From NCBI GenBank assembly GCA_946222885.1, contig CAMIAK010000007.1, positions 75,740 through 139,739 of the forward strand: 64,000 nt of DNA, in the 5' to 3' direction. Positions 24,015-32,839 of this stretch are shown here, in pieces. The position numbers were made by a program, and so were the translations under genes. How positions within the stretch are numbered: the first letter of the stretch is position 1; every line of letters begins with the position of its first letter. Source of the DNA: an uncultured Nesterenkonia sp. GTDB taxonomy: Bacteria > Actinomycetota > Actinomycetes > Actinomycetales > Micrococcaceae. The notes beneath the pieces were generated by a model that did no database searches, was not told the origin of the DNA, and saw only the letters and a program-made list of their open reading frames with translations.

Positions 24015-25469
24015 CTACTCGCTGGGCTCTGCCACGTGCAGGTGCAGGCGGCGTGCGGCCTCGGAGAAGGACCCGGTCAGCGAGGGGTAGACGGTGAAGG
24101 TGGAGGCCACATCGTCCACATGCAGCTTCTGGGTCACGGCCAGCGCCAGCGGGAAGATCAGCTCGGAGGCGCGCGGGGCGACGACGACGGCGCCGATCAC
24201 CGTGCCCGACCCCTTGCGGGAGAAGATCTTCACGAAGCCCTCGCGGATGTTCATCATCTTGGCCCGCGGGTTGGTGGCCAGGTCCAGCTTGACCACATCG
24301 GCCTGGTACTTCCCGGAGTCGGCCTGCTCCTGGGTCACCCCGACGGTGGCGATCTCTGGGGAGGTGAAGACGTTGGAGGCCACGTGGTGCAGCTTCAGCG
24401 GCTTCACGCCCTCGCCCTGCATATGGGCCACGGCGATGCGCCCCTGCATGGCGGCCACCGAGGCGAGCGGCATCATGCCGGTGCAGTCGCCGGCGGCGTA
24501 GATGTTGTTGGCGGTGGTGCGGGAGACGGTGTCCACCAGGATGTGGCCGGAGTCGGTGGTCTCCACGCCGCACTCCTGAAGGCCGATGCCCCCGGTGTTG
24601 GGGATCCCGCCCACGGCCATCAGGCAGTGGGAGCCGTCGAGGACCTCACCGCTGGAGAGGGTGACCCGCACCCCGTCCTCGGTGCGCTCCACGGCCTCGG
24701 CACGGTTCTTCTTGGCGACCTTCACGCCCACCCGGGCGAAGGAGTTCTCCAGGACCCGGGCGGCGTCGGAGTCCTCGCCCGGCAGCACCTGTTCGCGGGA
24801 GGAGACCAGGGTGACCTCGGCGCCCAGCCGGCGGTAGGCGGAGGCGAACTCGGCACCGGTGACCCCGGAGCCGACCACGATCATGTGCTCGGGGACCTCG
24901 GTGAGGTTGTAGGCGTGGGTCCAGTTGAGGATGCGCTCGCCGTCGGGCTGGGCGGAGGGCAGCTCGCGGGGGTGTGCGCCGGTGGCCACGATGACGGCGT
25001 CGGCCTCGATCAGCTCAGTCTGCCCGGCGGCGTCGGTGACCTCGATGCTGTGCGGGGGGACCAGCTTCCCGCGGCCCTTGATCACGGTGATCCCGGCGGC
25101 CTCCAGGGTGCTGTGGATGTCAGCGGACTGGTCATGGGCCAGCTTGAGGAGACGTTCGTTGACCTTGGAGAAGTCGGCCCAGGCCTCGGTCTCATAGTTG
25201 TCCTCGGCGCTGTGGCCGAAGCGGACGCCGAAGGCGGTGGAGGCGTTGACCCGCCGCATGGCGTCGGCGGTGGCGATCAGGGTCTTGGAGGGGACGACGT
25301 CGGTCAGCACCGCGGATCCGCCGAGGCCCTTCTCCTCGACGATGGTGACGTGGGCACCGGCGTCGGCGGCGACCATGGCGGCCTCGTAGCCGCCGGGACC
25401 ACCTCCGAGGATCGCGATGCGGTCAGGGGCGAAGCGCTTGCTCAGTTTGTCCGTAGTCACATCCGCCAT
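24015..25469 (-). CDS. lpdA: LpdA-type NAD(P)H:quinone dehydrogenase (lipoamide-dehydrogenase-like flavoprotein)
   Basis: 484 aa member of the pyridine-nucleotide disulfide oxidoreductase family. FAD site IAILGGGPGGYEAAMVAAD, NAD site IVVGSGVTGAEFASAYRRL, FAD GD-motif NIYAAGDCTGMMPLASVA, and the dimerisation domain near LIFPLALAVTQKLHVDD. At the place of the redox-active CxxxxC the protein reads GGSAVLTDVVPSKTLIATAD, so both cysteines are absent. That is the hallmark of the actinobacterial LpdA/quinone-reductase branch and rules out a normal lipoamide dehydrogenase. It lies 9 bp upstream of punA. The real electron acceptor is inferred from family knowledge. Confidence 0.88.
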   Translation of the reverse strand: MADVTTDKLSKRFAPDRIAILGGGPGGYEAAMVAADAGAHVTIVEEKGLGGSAVLTDVVPSKTLIATADAMRRVNASTAFGVRFGHSAEDNYETEAWADFSKVNERLLKLAHDQSADIHSTLEAAGITVIKGRGKLVPPHSIEVTDAAGQTELIEADAVIVATGAHPRELPSAQPDGERILNWTHAYNLTEVPEHMIVVGSGVTGAEFASAYRRLGAEVTLVSSREQVLPGEDSDAARVLENSFARVGVKVAKKNRAEAVERTEDGVRVTLSSGEVLDGSHCLMAVGGIPNTGGIGLQECGVETTDSGHILVDTVSRTTANNIYAAGDCTGMMPLASVAAMQGRIAVAHMQGEGVKPLKLHHVASNVFTSPEIATVGVTQEQADSGKYQADVVKLDLATNPRAKMMNIREGFVKIFSRKGSGTVIGAVVVAPRASELIFPLALAVTQKLHVDDVASTFTVYPSLTGSFSEAARRLHLHVAEPSE

Positions 25470-25555
25470 CCTATCGGCTAGGCTTGATCCCTGATGATCA
25501 GTGAAGCCCCCGGCGGATCGGCCGCGGGCGCTGAAGAAGGGCAGGTGGAATCGCG

Positions 25556-26557
25556 GTGACGCTGGGCCTTGATCGCACGGAAGCGGCGATCATCAACGCG
25601 ATCCCCAGCCTGCCCATCCACTCTTCGGCGCTCCTGGCCCTGATCGCCGGGCTCTTCCTGGCGGCGCTGGTCATACGAGCCCAGAGGGTGTCGGCGCAGC
25701 CGCCGGCTCCGCAGAAGACACAGGGTCTCCCGGCCCGCCGTGCCCGGGCTGCGCGCAGGCGCGTGCAGAACCGGCGACGGCAGGTGGCCGAGAGACGGGA
25801 ACGAAGGGCGAATATGACCGTCACGACGAACGACACGTTCACCATCCACTGGGGGCGCACCCTGGTGGCGCTGGCCGGGGTGCTCGCACTGCTCACCGCC
25901 GCGGTGACCGGGGTCCTCGCCGCCGCGGGACCGCTGGCAGCGGCCGTGCCGCTGACCGCGCTGGGCGTGTTCGTGCTGTCCCTGGCAATGCTGCGGACGA
26001 TGGCAGTCGTGCGCCGCCGCCGTCGCCGCCTGGAGCGCATCGACGCCGCCATGCACGAGGCTATGTACCCGCAGTCCGCAGCCGCCGGGCGGAGCTCCGC
26101 GGCATCCGGCGCGGCAGCGCCCTTCGACGCGCTCAGCTCCGACCTCCGCGGCGTGGGCGGGCCCAACTCGCTTCAGCAGGTGGACGAGGACGGGCTGCCG
26201 GTGGAGGTGGAACGCACCTTCTCCGAGACGTCGGACCACCAGGTGCTCAGCCAGCAGGAGCAGGACCGGCAGGTCACCGCCGCTGCGGCCCAGGCCGCCC
26301 AGCGTGCGGCACACTCCCAGGGCCGCTGGGAGCCCCGCGAGGTGCCCAGGCCCAAGTACCTGGAGGCGGAGAAGGCCGAGCGCGCACTGCCGGAGCCGCT
26401 CGCGGCCGAGGAGCCCAAGCGCCCCAGCACTGAGGTGAAGCTCAGCCCCGCCGTGCAGGCGGCACCCCCGCAGCAGACGGAGAAGAGCGCGGAGAAGGCT
26501 GCCGCGAAGGACCGGTCCATGGACCTGGACGAAGTGCTCAAGCGCCGCCGCGCCTGA
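25556..26557 (+). CDS. Actinobacterial membrane protein with basic and Ala/Glu-rich linkers
   Basis: 333 aa protein starting at a GTG behind GCAGGTGG. One N-terminal helix (ALLALIAGLFLAALVIRA, about residues 23-40) is followed by a strongly basic stretch (RRRVQNRRRQVAERRERR). A helical pair follows (LVALAGVLALLTAAVTGVLA and LTALGVFVLSLAMLRTMAVV), then another basic run. The C-terminal half is low-complexity, charged, and probably disordered and cytoplasmic. I recognise no catalytic motif. A similar architecture is common upstream of other genes in Micrococcaceae. It lies 27 bp before the phosphotransferase gene and is likely co-transcribed with it. Confidence 0.65.
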   Translation: MTLGLDRTEAAIINAIPSLPIHSSALLALIAGLFLAALVIRAQRVSAQPPAPQKTQGLPARRARAARRRVQNRRRQVAERRERRANMTVTTNDTFTIHWGRTLVALAGVLALLTAAVTGVLAAAGPLAAAVPLTALGVFVLSLAMLRTMAVVRRRRRRLERIDAAMHEAMYPQSAAAGRSSAASGAAAPFDALSSDLRGVGGPNSLQQVDEDGLPVEVERTFSETSDHQVLSQQEQDRQVTAAAAQAAQRAAHSQGRWEPREVPRPKYLEAEKAERALPEPLAAEEPKRPSTEVKLSPAVQAAPPQQTEKSAEKAAAKDRSMDLDEVLKRRRA

Positions 26558-26584
26558 GCCGCTCATCAGGAGACACCACCGAGG

Positions 26585-27910
26585 ATGGGACTTCAGACCC
26601 CGCGGGCTGCACCGTCGCAGAACACCTCCCAGCTGGAGGCGCAGCAGCTTGCCTTCCTGGAGTCCTATGACGCCCATTCGCCGATCGCTGTGGCGATCCA
26701 GCATTCAGGGGTCTACGCCACCTCCATCCAGCTGGAGTCCGTCCAGCACCGCCCCGGGGCCGGGGTCACCGGCATCTACCGGGTGGCCACCGCACGCCCG
26801 GTGATGCCCAGCGCCTGGTCTGCAGGGGTCTACACGCAGACCTCGGACCATGTGGACGAGCTCTACGTGGGGATGACCACCGAGCCGGTCCCGCAGGACG
26901 CCCACGGCGTGGTCTTCTCGCACAGCCCCTACGGCCCGCTGGCCGTCTGGCAGCATCCGCTGGACCCCGCCCTGCCGGGCCTGCGGCTGGCCACCGACCC
27001 GGCCGCGGTCGCCGAGCACTGGGGCTTCGGGAAGACCCTGACCGCTCTGGAGACCATCAGCTACCGGCCGCTGCGCCGGGCGGTGATCGCCGCGGACTTC
27101 GACGACGGCACCCGGCTCTACCTCAAGGTGCTGCGCAGCGGGCGGGCCGCAGACCTCGACGCCCGGCACCGGATGCTGCTCTCGGCCGGGATCCCCGCCC
27201 CGCGGCCGCTGCGGGAGCCGGTGGCCGACGTCGTCGCGCTGGGTGAGGGTGCAGGCATCTCGCTGGCCGAGCATTTCCTGGCCGACGGCGGCGTGCACCT
27301 GGCCCCGGAGCAGTTCATGGGGCTGCTGGACCGGATGCCCGCCGAGGTGATGACCCTGCCGGCCCGCGACGCCTGGACCGACCGGCTGCCGGCCTACGCC
27401 GCGGCCGCGGCCTCCGCCCTGCCGCACTGCACCGAGCGGATCCGGGCGCTGGAGGCGATGATCCTGGGTGGGCTTCCGCACACCGACCGCGGCCCGGCCG
27501 TGCCCACCCACGGCGACTTCTATGAGGCGAACCTGCTCATGGACGGCAGCACGATCTCCTGCCTGCTGGACGTGGACTCACTGGGCCCGGGCCACCGGGT
27601 GGACGACCTGGCCTGCTTCCTGGGACACCTGGCGGTGCTCCCCGCGGTGGATCCCCGCTATGTGCACGCCCCGGCGGCCTTCGACCGTTTCGCCCGGTCC
27701 TTCGCGCAGACGGTGGACCCGGTGGCGCTGCAGCTGCGTGCGGCCTCGGTGGCGCTGTCCCTGGTGGCCGGGGCCCGGGACACCCGCCGCACCGGCTGGG
27801 AGGCCCAGGCCGAGCACCGGCTGACCTGCGCAGAGGCCCTGCTGGGGCTCACCGCCCCGGGACCAGCTCTTCCTCAGTGGCCAGCCGGTATCCCGCCCCG
27901 CGCACGGTGA
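26585..27910 (+). CDS. Aminoglycoside phosphotransferase-family (APH) kinase-like protein
   Basis: 441 aa. The APH-type catalytic loop is PTHGDFYEANLLMDG (catalytic Asp and Mg-binding Asn), followed by the second metal site CLLDVDSLGPGHRVDDLACF. The N-terminal 150 residues are of unknown type, with LESVQHRPGAGVTGIYRVAT. Related actinobacterial proteins are annotated only as phosphotransferases; small molecules, sugars or antibiotics are possible substrates. There is no resistance gene context. The last 62 bp overlap the convergent response-regulator gene. Confidence 0.75.
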   Translation: MGLQTPRAAPSQNTSQLEAQQLAFLESYDAHSPIAVAIQHSGVYATSIQLESVQHRPGAGVTGIYRVATARPVMPSAWSAGVYTQTSDHVDELYVGMTTEPVPQDAHGVVFSHSPYGPLAVWQHPLDPALPGLRLATDPAAVAEHWGFGKTLTALETISYRPLRRAVIAADFDDGTRLYLKVLRSGRAADLDARHRMLLSAGIPAPRPLREPVADVVALGEGAGISLAEHFLADGGVHLAPEQFMGLLDRMPAEVMTLPARDAWTDRLPAYAAAAASALPHCTERIRALEAMILGGLPHTDRGPAVPTHGDFYEANLLMDGSTISCLLDVDSLGPGHRVDDLACFLGHLAVLPAVDPRYVHAPAAFDRFARSFAQTVDPVALQLRAASVALSLVAGARDTRRTGWEAQAEHRLTCAEALLGLTAPGPALPQWPAGIPPRAR

Positions 27911-28562
27911 CGATCCGTTCGCTGCCCAGCTTGTTGCGCAGGTAGCGGATGTAGACGTCGACGACGTTGGAGCTGGTGTCCGCCGCGCCGTCCCAGACCA
28001 TGTCCAGCAGCTGCTCCCGGGAGAGGACCTGCCGGGGGTGGTCCAGCAGCACCTCCGCCAGGGCGAACTCCCGTGCGGAGAGCTCCACCGGCCGGCCCTC
28101 CACGGAGGCCTGGCGGGTCTGCAGGTCCAGGCGGACCCCCAGGTGCTCGAGCTGCTCGGGCTCCTCCCAGCCGGCGCTGCCCGGCGCTGCCGCCGCCTCC
28201 TCGCCGCTCTTCAGCCGCAGCTTCACCCGGGCGATCAGCTCCTCCACGCGGAAGGGCTTGGACATGTAGTCCTGGGCCCCGGAGGAGAGGCCCTGGACGG
28301 TGTCCCCCACGGAGGTGCGGGCGGTCAGGATGATCACCGGGACCTCGTCGCCGGTGGAACGGATCTTCTCCAGCACCTCGAAGCCGTCCATCTGGGGCAG
28401 CCCCAGGTCCAGGATCACCAGGTCGAAGGAGCCGTTGGCCAGCTGGACGATCGCCTCGGTGCCGCTGCGCGCCCGCTCGGAGCCGAAGCCGGCCGCCTTC
28501 AGCCCCTTGGCGATGAAGGAGGCGATGCGCTCCTCATCCTCGACGATCAGAATCTGGCTCAT
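27849..28562 (-). CDS. OmpR-family response regulator
   Basis: 237 aa. The receiver domain opens MSQILIVEDEERIASFIAKG with the acidic pocket at E8-D9; the phospho-acceptor is D52 in LVILDLGLPQMDG, and the conserved lysine lies in YMSKPFRVEEL. The C-terminal winged helix (VELSAREFALAEVLLDHP, VVDVYIRYLRNKLG) binds DNA. The start ATG overlaps the stop of the kinase gene (ATGA). A longer reading upstream is a shadow of the kinase. It closes a three-gene operon (TPR protein, kinase, regulator). MprA-like regulators look similar, but no clear target site was identified. Confidence 0.9.
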   Translation of the reverse strand: MSQILIVEDEERIASFIAKGLKAAGFGSERARSGTEAIVQLANGSFDLVILDLGLPQMDGFEVLEKIRSTGDEVPVIILTARTSVGDTVQGLSSGAQDYMSKPFRVEELIARVKLRLKSGEEAAAAPGSAGWEEPEQLEHLGVRLDLQTRQASVEGRPVELSAREFALAEVLLDHPRQVLSREQLLDMVWDGAADTSSNVVDVYIRYLRNKLGSERIVTVRGAGYRLATEEELVPGR

Positions 28563-30013
28563 CCGTTCTCCTCCTGTGTCTGCCCGACCAGATGGTCCAC
28601 CGGCAGGACCATGGTAAAGATGGATCCGCGTCCGGGCAGGGACTCCACGCGGACCTCGCCGCCGTGCAGCCGGGCGATGGTGTCCACGATGGTCAGCCCG
28701 AGCCCCGACCCCTCGGCGCGCTGGGAGTTCGAGCCGCGGGAGAAGCGCGAGAAGATCGTCTCCTGGTCCTCCGGGGTGATCCCGGCCCCGGCGTCCTTGA
28801 CCCACAGGTAGAGGGTGCCGCGGTGGACGGCAGATCCCAGGGAGATGGGGGAGCCGGCTGAAGAGAACTTCACCGCGTTGTGGGCCAGCTGCAGCCAGGC
28901 CTGGGTGATCCGCTGGGCGTCCAGCGGCACCACGGTGCGCGCCTGGGAGTCCAGGCTCCAGTCACGCTCGCCCAGGGTGACGGCCTTCTCGTACACCTGC
29001 TCGGTGAGCAGGTCGACGTCGGAGGAGGCCAGGGAGAGGAATCCGCGCTGGTCGGACTTCGCCAGGGTGACCAGGTCCTCGACCAGCCGGCTCATCCGGT
29101 CCAGCTCGTCCACCGCCAGCTCGGCGGTCTGCCGGACGTCCTGGGGGTCCTCGGCGTCGATGAGCTCCAGGTGCCCGCGCACGATCGTCACCGGGGTGCG
29201 CAGCTCGTGGCCGACGTCGTCGAGCAGCTGCCGCTGGGAGGTCACCGCCGTCTCCAGGCGATCCAGCATCTGGTTGACGGTCACGGCCAGCTCGCCCAGA
29301 TCGTCCTTGGTGCGCACCGGGATGCGCCGGGAGATGTCCTCCTCGGTGATGGACTGGGCGGTGCGGCGCAGCAGGCGCACCGGCTGCAGCAGCCGGCCCA
29401 CCAGGAGCCAGCCCAGCGTTCCGGTGACCACGACGGCGGCCGCCCCGATCCCGGCGTAGGTGAGGAAGGTGCGGTGCAGCGCGGCCATGCCGGCGTCGAC
29501 GTCGAAGGCCAGCACGAAGTGGGTGGGCTCGGCGTCCTCGGACATCATCACCGGCACGATGACCGCCCGGTAGGTGCTCTGCGAGGTCTCCGCGGTGCGG
29601 ATGCGATGCTCGTCGATGGGCAGCTGCGACTCGATCCACGCGAGGAACTCGGGGTCCTCCTCCAGGCGCACCGGCAGCGACTCGTTGGCGAACCAGCGGA
29701 CCTGGCCGTCCCGGACGGCCACCATGGACTCGTTCTCAGCCAGGATCATCCCGGAGACGGTGGTGTGGATGAACTCGTCCGCGGTGCTCCAGGGCTCCCC
29801 GGTGGTCGGGTTGACCGACTGCTCGCCGCGCTGGATGAACTCGGTGATGGTCCGGCCCAGCGAGTCGTCCATGGAGCGGTGCAGCTCGGCGCGCTGGAGC
29901 AGGTAGGCGGCGGTGCCGGCCAGCACCAGGGTCAGCACGGTCAGGAAGACCATGAACCCCAGGACGCGGGCGCGCACGCTCAGCCGGAGGGTCTGCCTCA
30001 GCCGCCGCCTCAC
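28559..30013 (-). CDS. Membrane sensor histidine kinase
   Basis: 484 aa. TM1 is VLGFMVFLTVLTLVLAGTAA (about residues 17-36); an extracytoplasmic sensor of about 130 residues follows, then TM2 (AAAVVVTGTLGWLLVGRLL). HAMP is near RRIPVRTKDDLGELAVTVNQ. The dimerisation/phosphotransfer box is DDVGHELRTPVTIVRGHLEL. The ATPase domain has LAHNAVKFSSAGSPI (N box), LWVKDAGAGITPEDQ (G1) and EGSGLGLTIVDTIARLHGGE (G2). It overlaps both neighbours by 4 nt. It resembles MprB/TrcS-type kinases; the sensed signal is unknown. Confidence 0.9.
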   Translation of the reverse strand: MRRRLRQTLRLSVRARVLGFMVFLTVLTLVLAGTAAYLLQRAELHRSMDDSLGRTITEFIQRGEQSVNPTTGEPWSTADEFIHTTVSGMILAENESMVAVRDGQVRWFANESLPVRLEEDPEFLAWIESQLPIDEHRIRTAETSQSTYRAVIVPVMMSEDAEPTHFVLAFDVDAGMAALHRTFLTYAGIGAAAVVVTGTLGWLLVGRLLQPVRLLRRTAQSITEEDISRRIPVRTKDDLGELAVTVNQMLDRLETAVTSQRQLLDDVGHELRTPVTIVRGHLELIDAEDPQDVRQTAELAVDELDRMSRLVEDLVTLAKSDQRGFLSLASSDVDLLTEQVYEKAVTLGERDWSLDSQARTVVPLDAQRITQAWLQLAHNAVKFSSAGSPISLGSAVHRGTLYLWVKDAGAGITPEDQETIFSRFSRGSNSQRAEGSGLGLTIVDTIARLHGGEVRVESLPGRGSIFTMVLPVDHLVGQTQEENG

Positions 30014-31737
30014 GGTCTGATGCGCCGTTTCAGCCGGGTCAGCTCCCGGCGGAGCTGGGCGGCCTCATCGGCACGGCCCAGCTTCATCAGAGCGTCGATC
30101 CGGCCCTCCAGGGTCTCTGCGGAGAGTTCGGCGTCGGACTCCCGGTGGTCGGCGGCCATGCGGAAGATGGCCTCGGCCTCCTCGGCGCGGTCCATCTCCA
30201 GCAGCACCTTCGCGGCGAAGACCTCGGCCTCGGCGGCTGCTCCGTCGTCATCGGCCTCGGTGAAGAGATCCGCCGCGTGCAGGGCGGCGGAGACGGCCTC
30301 GGTGCCCTGTCCCAGCGCCAGGCGGCCGCGGGCCAGCGTGTCGGTGATGTCGGCGATCTGCCACTCGGTGCCGTGCTCCCGGGCGATCTCCAGGGCGCGG
30401 TGAAGGTGGGGCAGCCCGGAGGGCTCCGCCTGGCGGGTGAGCAGATGTCCCAGCGAGTGCAGGGCCTGCAGCAGCATCAGCGGGTCCTGGTCATCGGACT
30501 GCTGGGCCAGCCGGAGCCCCTCCTCATAGTGGGTGCGGGCGCTCTCGGCACGCTCCAGGGAGGCGGCCAGGGCGCCGGCGGCCAGATGGGCGCGCACGGC
30601 CTCCTCCGGCTCCTGGGAGGAGAGGAAGAGCTCGGCGGCCTCCTCCCAGTGGGCCATCGCCTCCAGGGGACGGCGCTGCTGTGTGACGGCGTGGCCGAGA
30701 CCCATGAGCGCGCGGCCGCGGGTGGAGAGGTCCTCCTCCGTGCCGGCCAGCCGGACGGAGAGCCCGTCCAGGACCTTCTCGGCCTCCTCATGGCGCTGCA
30801 GCTCCAACAGCTGCTGGCCCAGAGCCAGGGAGAGCATGCGGGATTCGTCGAACTCGCCGAGCTCGGCCTGCTGGACGGCGACCTTCCAGGCCAGCACCGA
30901 GACCTCGCCGTCCTCCAGGGCGGCGGTCATCCCGGCCAGCAGGGCCGCGGCGGAGGCCGCTCCCTTGCGCACCCCGCAGGCGGCGTAGAGCTCCACGGAG
31001 TGCATGGCGTCCTCCATGGCCTCCTCGTGGCGCTCCTGGTGATGATGGATGGTGGCCCGGAGCATGGCCATCGCTCCGCGGACTGCGCGGTTGGAGGGTG
31101 CGGACATGACCTGGTCGGCGACCTTCAGGGCTCCCTCGGAGTCCCCGGAGAGCAGCAGGCCGTGGGCCAGGAACATCCGGGAGCCGGCCAGCGCCTCCGG
31201 GCGGTCCTGCTGCTCGAGGATCTCACAGGCCTCCTGCACCAGGGGGAGGGCCGCCTGCGGGCCTTCGTCATGGAGGACCCGGACGGCCAGGGAGGAGAGG
31301 ACATCGGCCAGGACCAGCGAGCCGGGAGCCTCAGTGCGGAGATCTCCGGCCAGGCGCTGGAGGATCTCGCCCTCGACGCGGTCCGGCTCACGCAGCAGCA
31401 TCCCGCCCAGCTGCTCCTCCACGCCTGCCTGGTGGGTGCGGCCCAGTGCGCGCAGCAGCGCGATGCGTTCACGGATATGGGGTGCGGCCTGCTCGGAGTC
31501 CCCGCGCATCTCATGGACCCCGGAGAGGATGCGCAGCAGCATCAGCCGGTTCTCCGGCTCCTGGGAGCCGCGGGCGTCGAGGCCGCGGGAGGCGGCCTCC
31601 GCGGCGGCGGTGTAGCGCTCGCCGTAGGCGGCCTCATAGGCGAGGTCCACCCAGCCCCGGGCAGTCTCCGCGGTGGGGGAGCCGTCCGAAGGCTGATGGA
31701 GCACGCTGCGCAGGCGTTCCAGGAGCTCACCGGTCAT
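30010..31737 (-). CDS. Tetratricopeptide-repeat-like protein, first gene of the kinase operon
   Basis: 575 aa all-helical protein, rich in Ala, Glu and Leu, with repeating TPR-like helices such as RGWVDLAYEAAYGERYTAAAE, LALGQQLLELQRHEEAEKVL and ALMKLGRADEAAQLRREL at the end. No membrane segment or signal peptide, so it is cytoplasmic. The start is the ATG that gives MTGELLERLRSVLHQPSDG; a longer reading upstream is antisense to the divergent lipoprotein gene and is rejected. Its stop codon overlaps the kinase start, which is unusual and suggests it modulates the two-component system, but that is inferred. A generic tetratricopeptide scaffold is the safe description. Confidence 0.7.
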   Translation of the reverse strand: MTGELLERLRSVLHQPSDGSPTAETARGWVDLAYEAAYGERYTAAAEAASRGLDARGSQEPENRLMLLRILSGVHEMRGDSEQAAPHIRERIALLRALGRTHQAGVEEQLGGMLLREPDRVEGEILQRLAGDLRTEAPGSLVLADVLSSLAVRVLHDEGPQAALPLVQEACEILEQQDRPEALAGSRMFLAHGLLLSGDSEGALKVADQVMSAPSNRAVRGAMAMLRATIHHHQERHEEAMEDAMHSVELYAACGVRKGAASAAALLAGMTAALEDGEVSVLAWKVAVQQAELGEFDESRMLSLALGQQLLELQRHEEAEKVLDGLSVRLAGTEEDLSTRGRALMGLGHAVTQQRRPLEAMAHWEEAAELFLSSQEPEEAVRAHLAAGALAASLERAESARTHYEEGLRLAQQSDDQDPLMLLQALHSLGHLLTRQAEPSGLPHLHRALEIAREHGTEWQIADITDTLARGRLALGQGTEAVSAALHAADLFTEADDDGAAAEAEVFAAKVLLEMDRAEEAEAIFRMAADHRESDAELSAETLEGRIDALMKLGRADEAAQLRRELTRLKRRIRP

Positions 31738-31757
31738 CCTTCCAAGGGTAGCGCGTC

Positions 31758-31763
31758 TAGAAT
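31758..31763 (+). promoter_or_regulatory. -10 box TAGAAT of leaderless lipoprotein promoter
   Basis: TAGAAT ends 7 nt before the lipoprotein ATG, with no ribosome binding site between. The spacing decides the start codon at 31771. Confidence 0.5.
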
Positions 31764-31770
31764 CGTGGGC

Positions 31771-32769
31771 ATGACTTCTTCCTCCGGAGCTGCCCTGCGG
31801 CAGCGCCTGATGGTGACACTGGGGACCGGCGCTCTGGCCCTGACCGCCTGCTCCGGGCCGCCCCCGGCCGAGGAGCCCACCGGCGACGCCGCTGACCAGG
31901 CCTGGAACCTGCTGGTGGGGGAGCACCCGCTGGACCGGGCCGTGGCCCATGTCTATTCCCTGGCGCTGAACTCCCGCGAGGTGCCGACCCTGGTGGAGGA
32001 GCGTGAGGCCGACCCGGCCTCCCTGGTGGAGATGCTCGGGCAGGAGGAAGAGGGGGAGGGCCATCAGATGCTGGTGGCCCGGACCATGTCCCTGGCGGAG
32101 GCGCTGGACCCGGAGGGCTATGAGGAGCTGATCTCCCCGGCGGTGGAGGGGGCCGCCCCGGCGGCCGCCCCTGAGGATCTGACCGGGCTGCTCTCGGAGG
32201 CGCTGACCGAGGCCGAGCAGCTGGAGCCCTCCAGCGGGGTGCTGGCCAATGCGCTGGTCATCACCAGCATCACCGCCGAGCTGCACGAGATCTCCTCCGA
32301 CGCCGAGGAGGCCGATGACCCGGCCTTCGCCCAGGCCTGCGACGAGTTCCAGCTGGGGGTCCGGGAGGACCTGCCGGACCCGGCTCCGCTGCTGGAGGAG
32401 CTCTACGGATGCCAGCCGGCGGAGATCGTGGAGGGTTCGGAGTCCGAGCTGCTGGAGCAGCTGATCAGCGCAGACATCGAGGCGGCCCTGCTGACCTCTT
32501 CGCATCCGCAGATCTCCCAGAACGCGCTGATCTCCCTGTCCGACACCGAGCGGGCCTTCCCGGAGGAGCAGTTCGTCCCGGTGGTGGAGCAGGCGATCGC
32601 AGACGAGGTGCCCGGCGTCGTCGAGGAGATCTCCGAGGATCTCGACGACGAGGCGCTGGTGGAGCTGCGCCGGCTCATCGACGGTGAGGACGGGCTGGCG
32701 CCCCAGGAGGCCGCCGAGTACTGGCTGGTGGACAACGACTACATCGCCGAGCCGGAGGACTGGGGCTGA
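31771..32769 (+). CDS. Secreted lipoprotein of unknown function
   Basis: 332 aa. The signal peptide RQRLMVTLGTGALALTAC ends in a lipobox (ALTAC, lipidated C27), so the protein is tethered outside the membrane. The mature part is strongly acidic, helical and rich in Glu, Leu and Ala (for example LEEREAD-type text and ISEDLDDEALVELRRLIDGE). I recognise no domain. The chosen ATG follows a -10 box by 7 nt. A much longer in-frame reading upstream is antisense to the TPR gene and is rejected. It is divergent from the TPR/kinase/regulator operon and could be an extracellular partner or target of that system. Confidence 0.6.
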   Translation: MTSSSGAALRQRLMVTLGTGALALTACSGPPPAEEPTGDAADQAWNLLVGEHPLDRAVAHVYSLALNSREVPTLVEEREADPASLVEMLGQEEEGEGHQMLVARTMSLAEALDPEGYEELISPAVEGAAPAAAPEDLTGLLSEALTEAEQLEPSSGVLANALVITSITAELHEISSDAEEADDPAFAQACDEFQLGVREDLPDPAPLLEELYGCQPAEIVEGSESELLEQLISADIEAALLTSSHPQISQNALISLSDTERAFPEEQFVPVVEQAIADEVPGVVEEISEDLDDEALVELRRLIDGEDGLAPQEAAEYWLVDNDYIAEPEDWG

Positions 32770-32827
32770 GCCTGGAGTCTCCTGAATCCCTTCACGTGTC
32801 GGCTTTTCAGATTGTTGACAATTAGGG

Positions 32828-32833
32828 CAGAAT
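32828..32833 (+). promoter_or_regulatory. -10 box CAGAAT of leaderless aminotransferase promoter
   Basis: CAGAAT ends 6 nt before the aminotransferase ATG. The nearby TTGTTGACAA (32812-32821) is a short palindrome that may be a regulator site. Confidence 0.4.
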
Positions 32834-32839
32834 CTCTCC

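Noticed and set aside
24015..25469. Calling the flavoprotein a dihydrolipoamide dehydrogenase
   Set aside because: Both redox-active cysteines are missing.
30145..31770. Long open frame continuing upstream of the lipoprotein gene (874 codons in total)
   Set aside because: It is antisense to the TPR gene, has low-complexity Gly/Gln/His composition, and would put the clear lipoprotein signal peptide in the middle of a protein.
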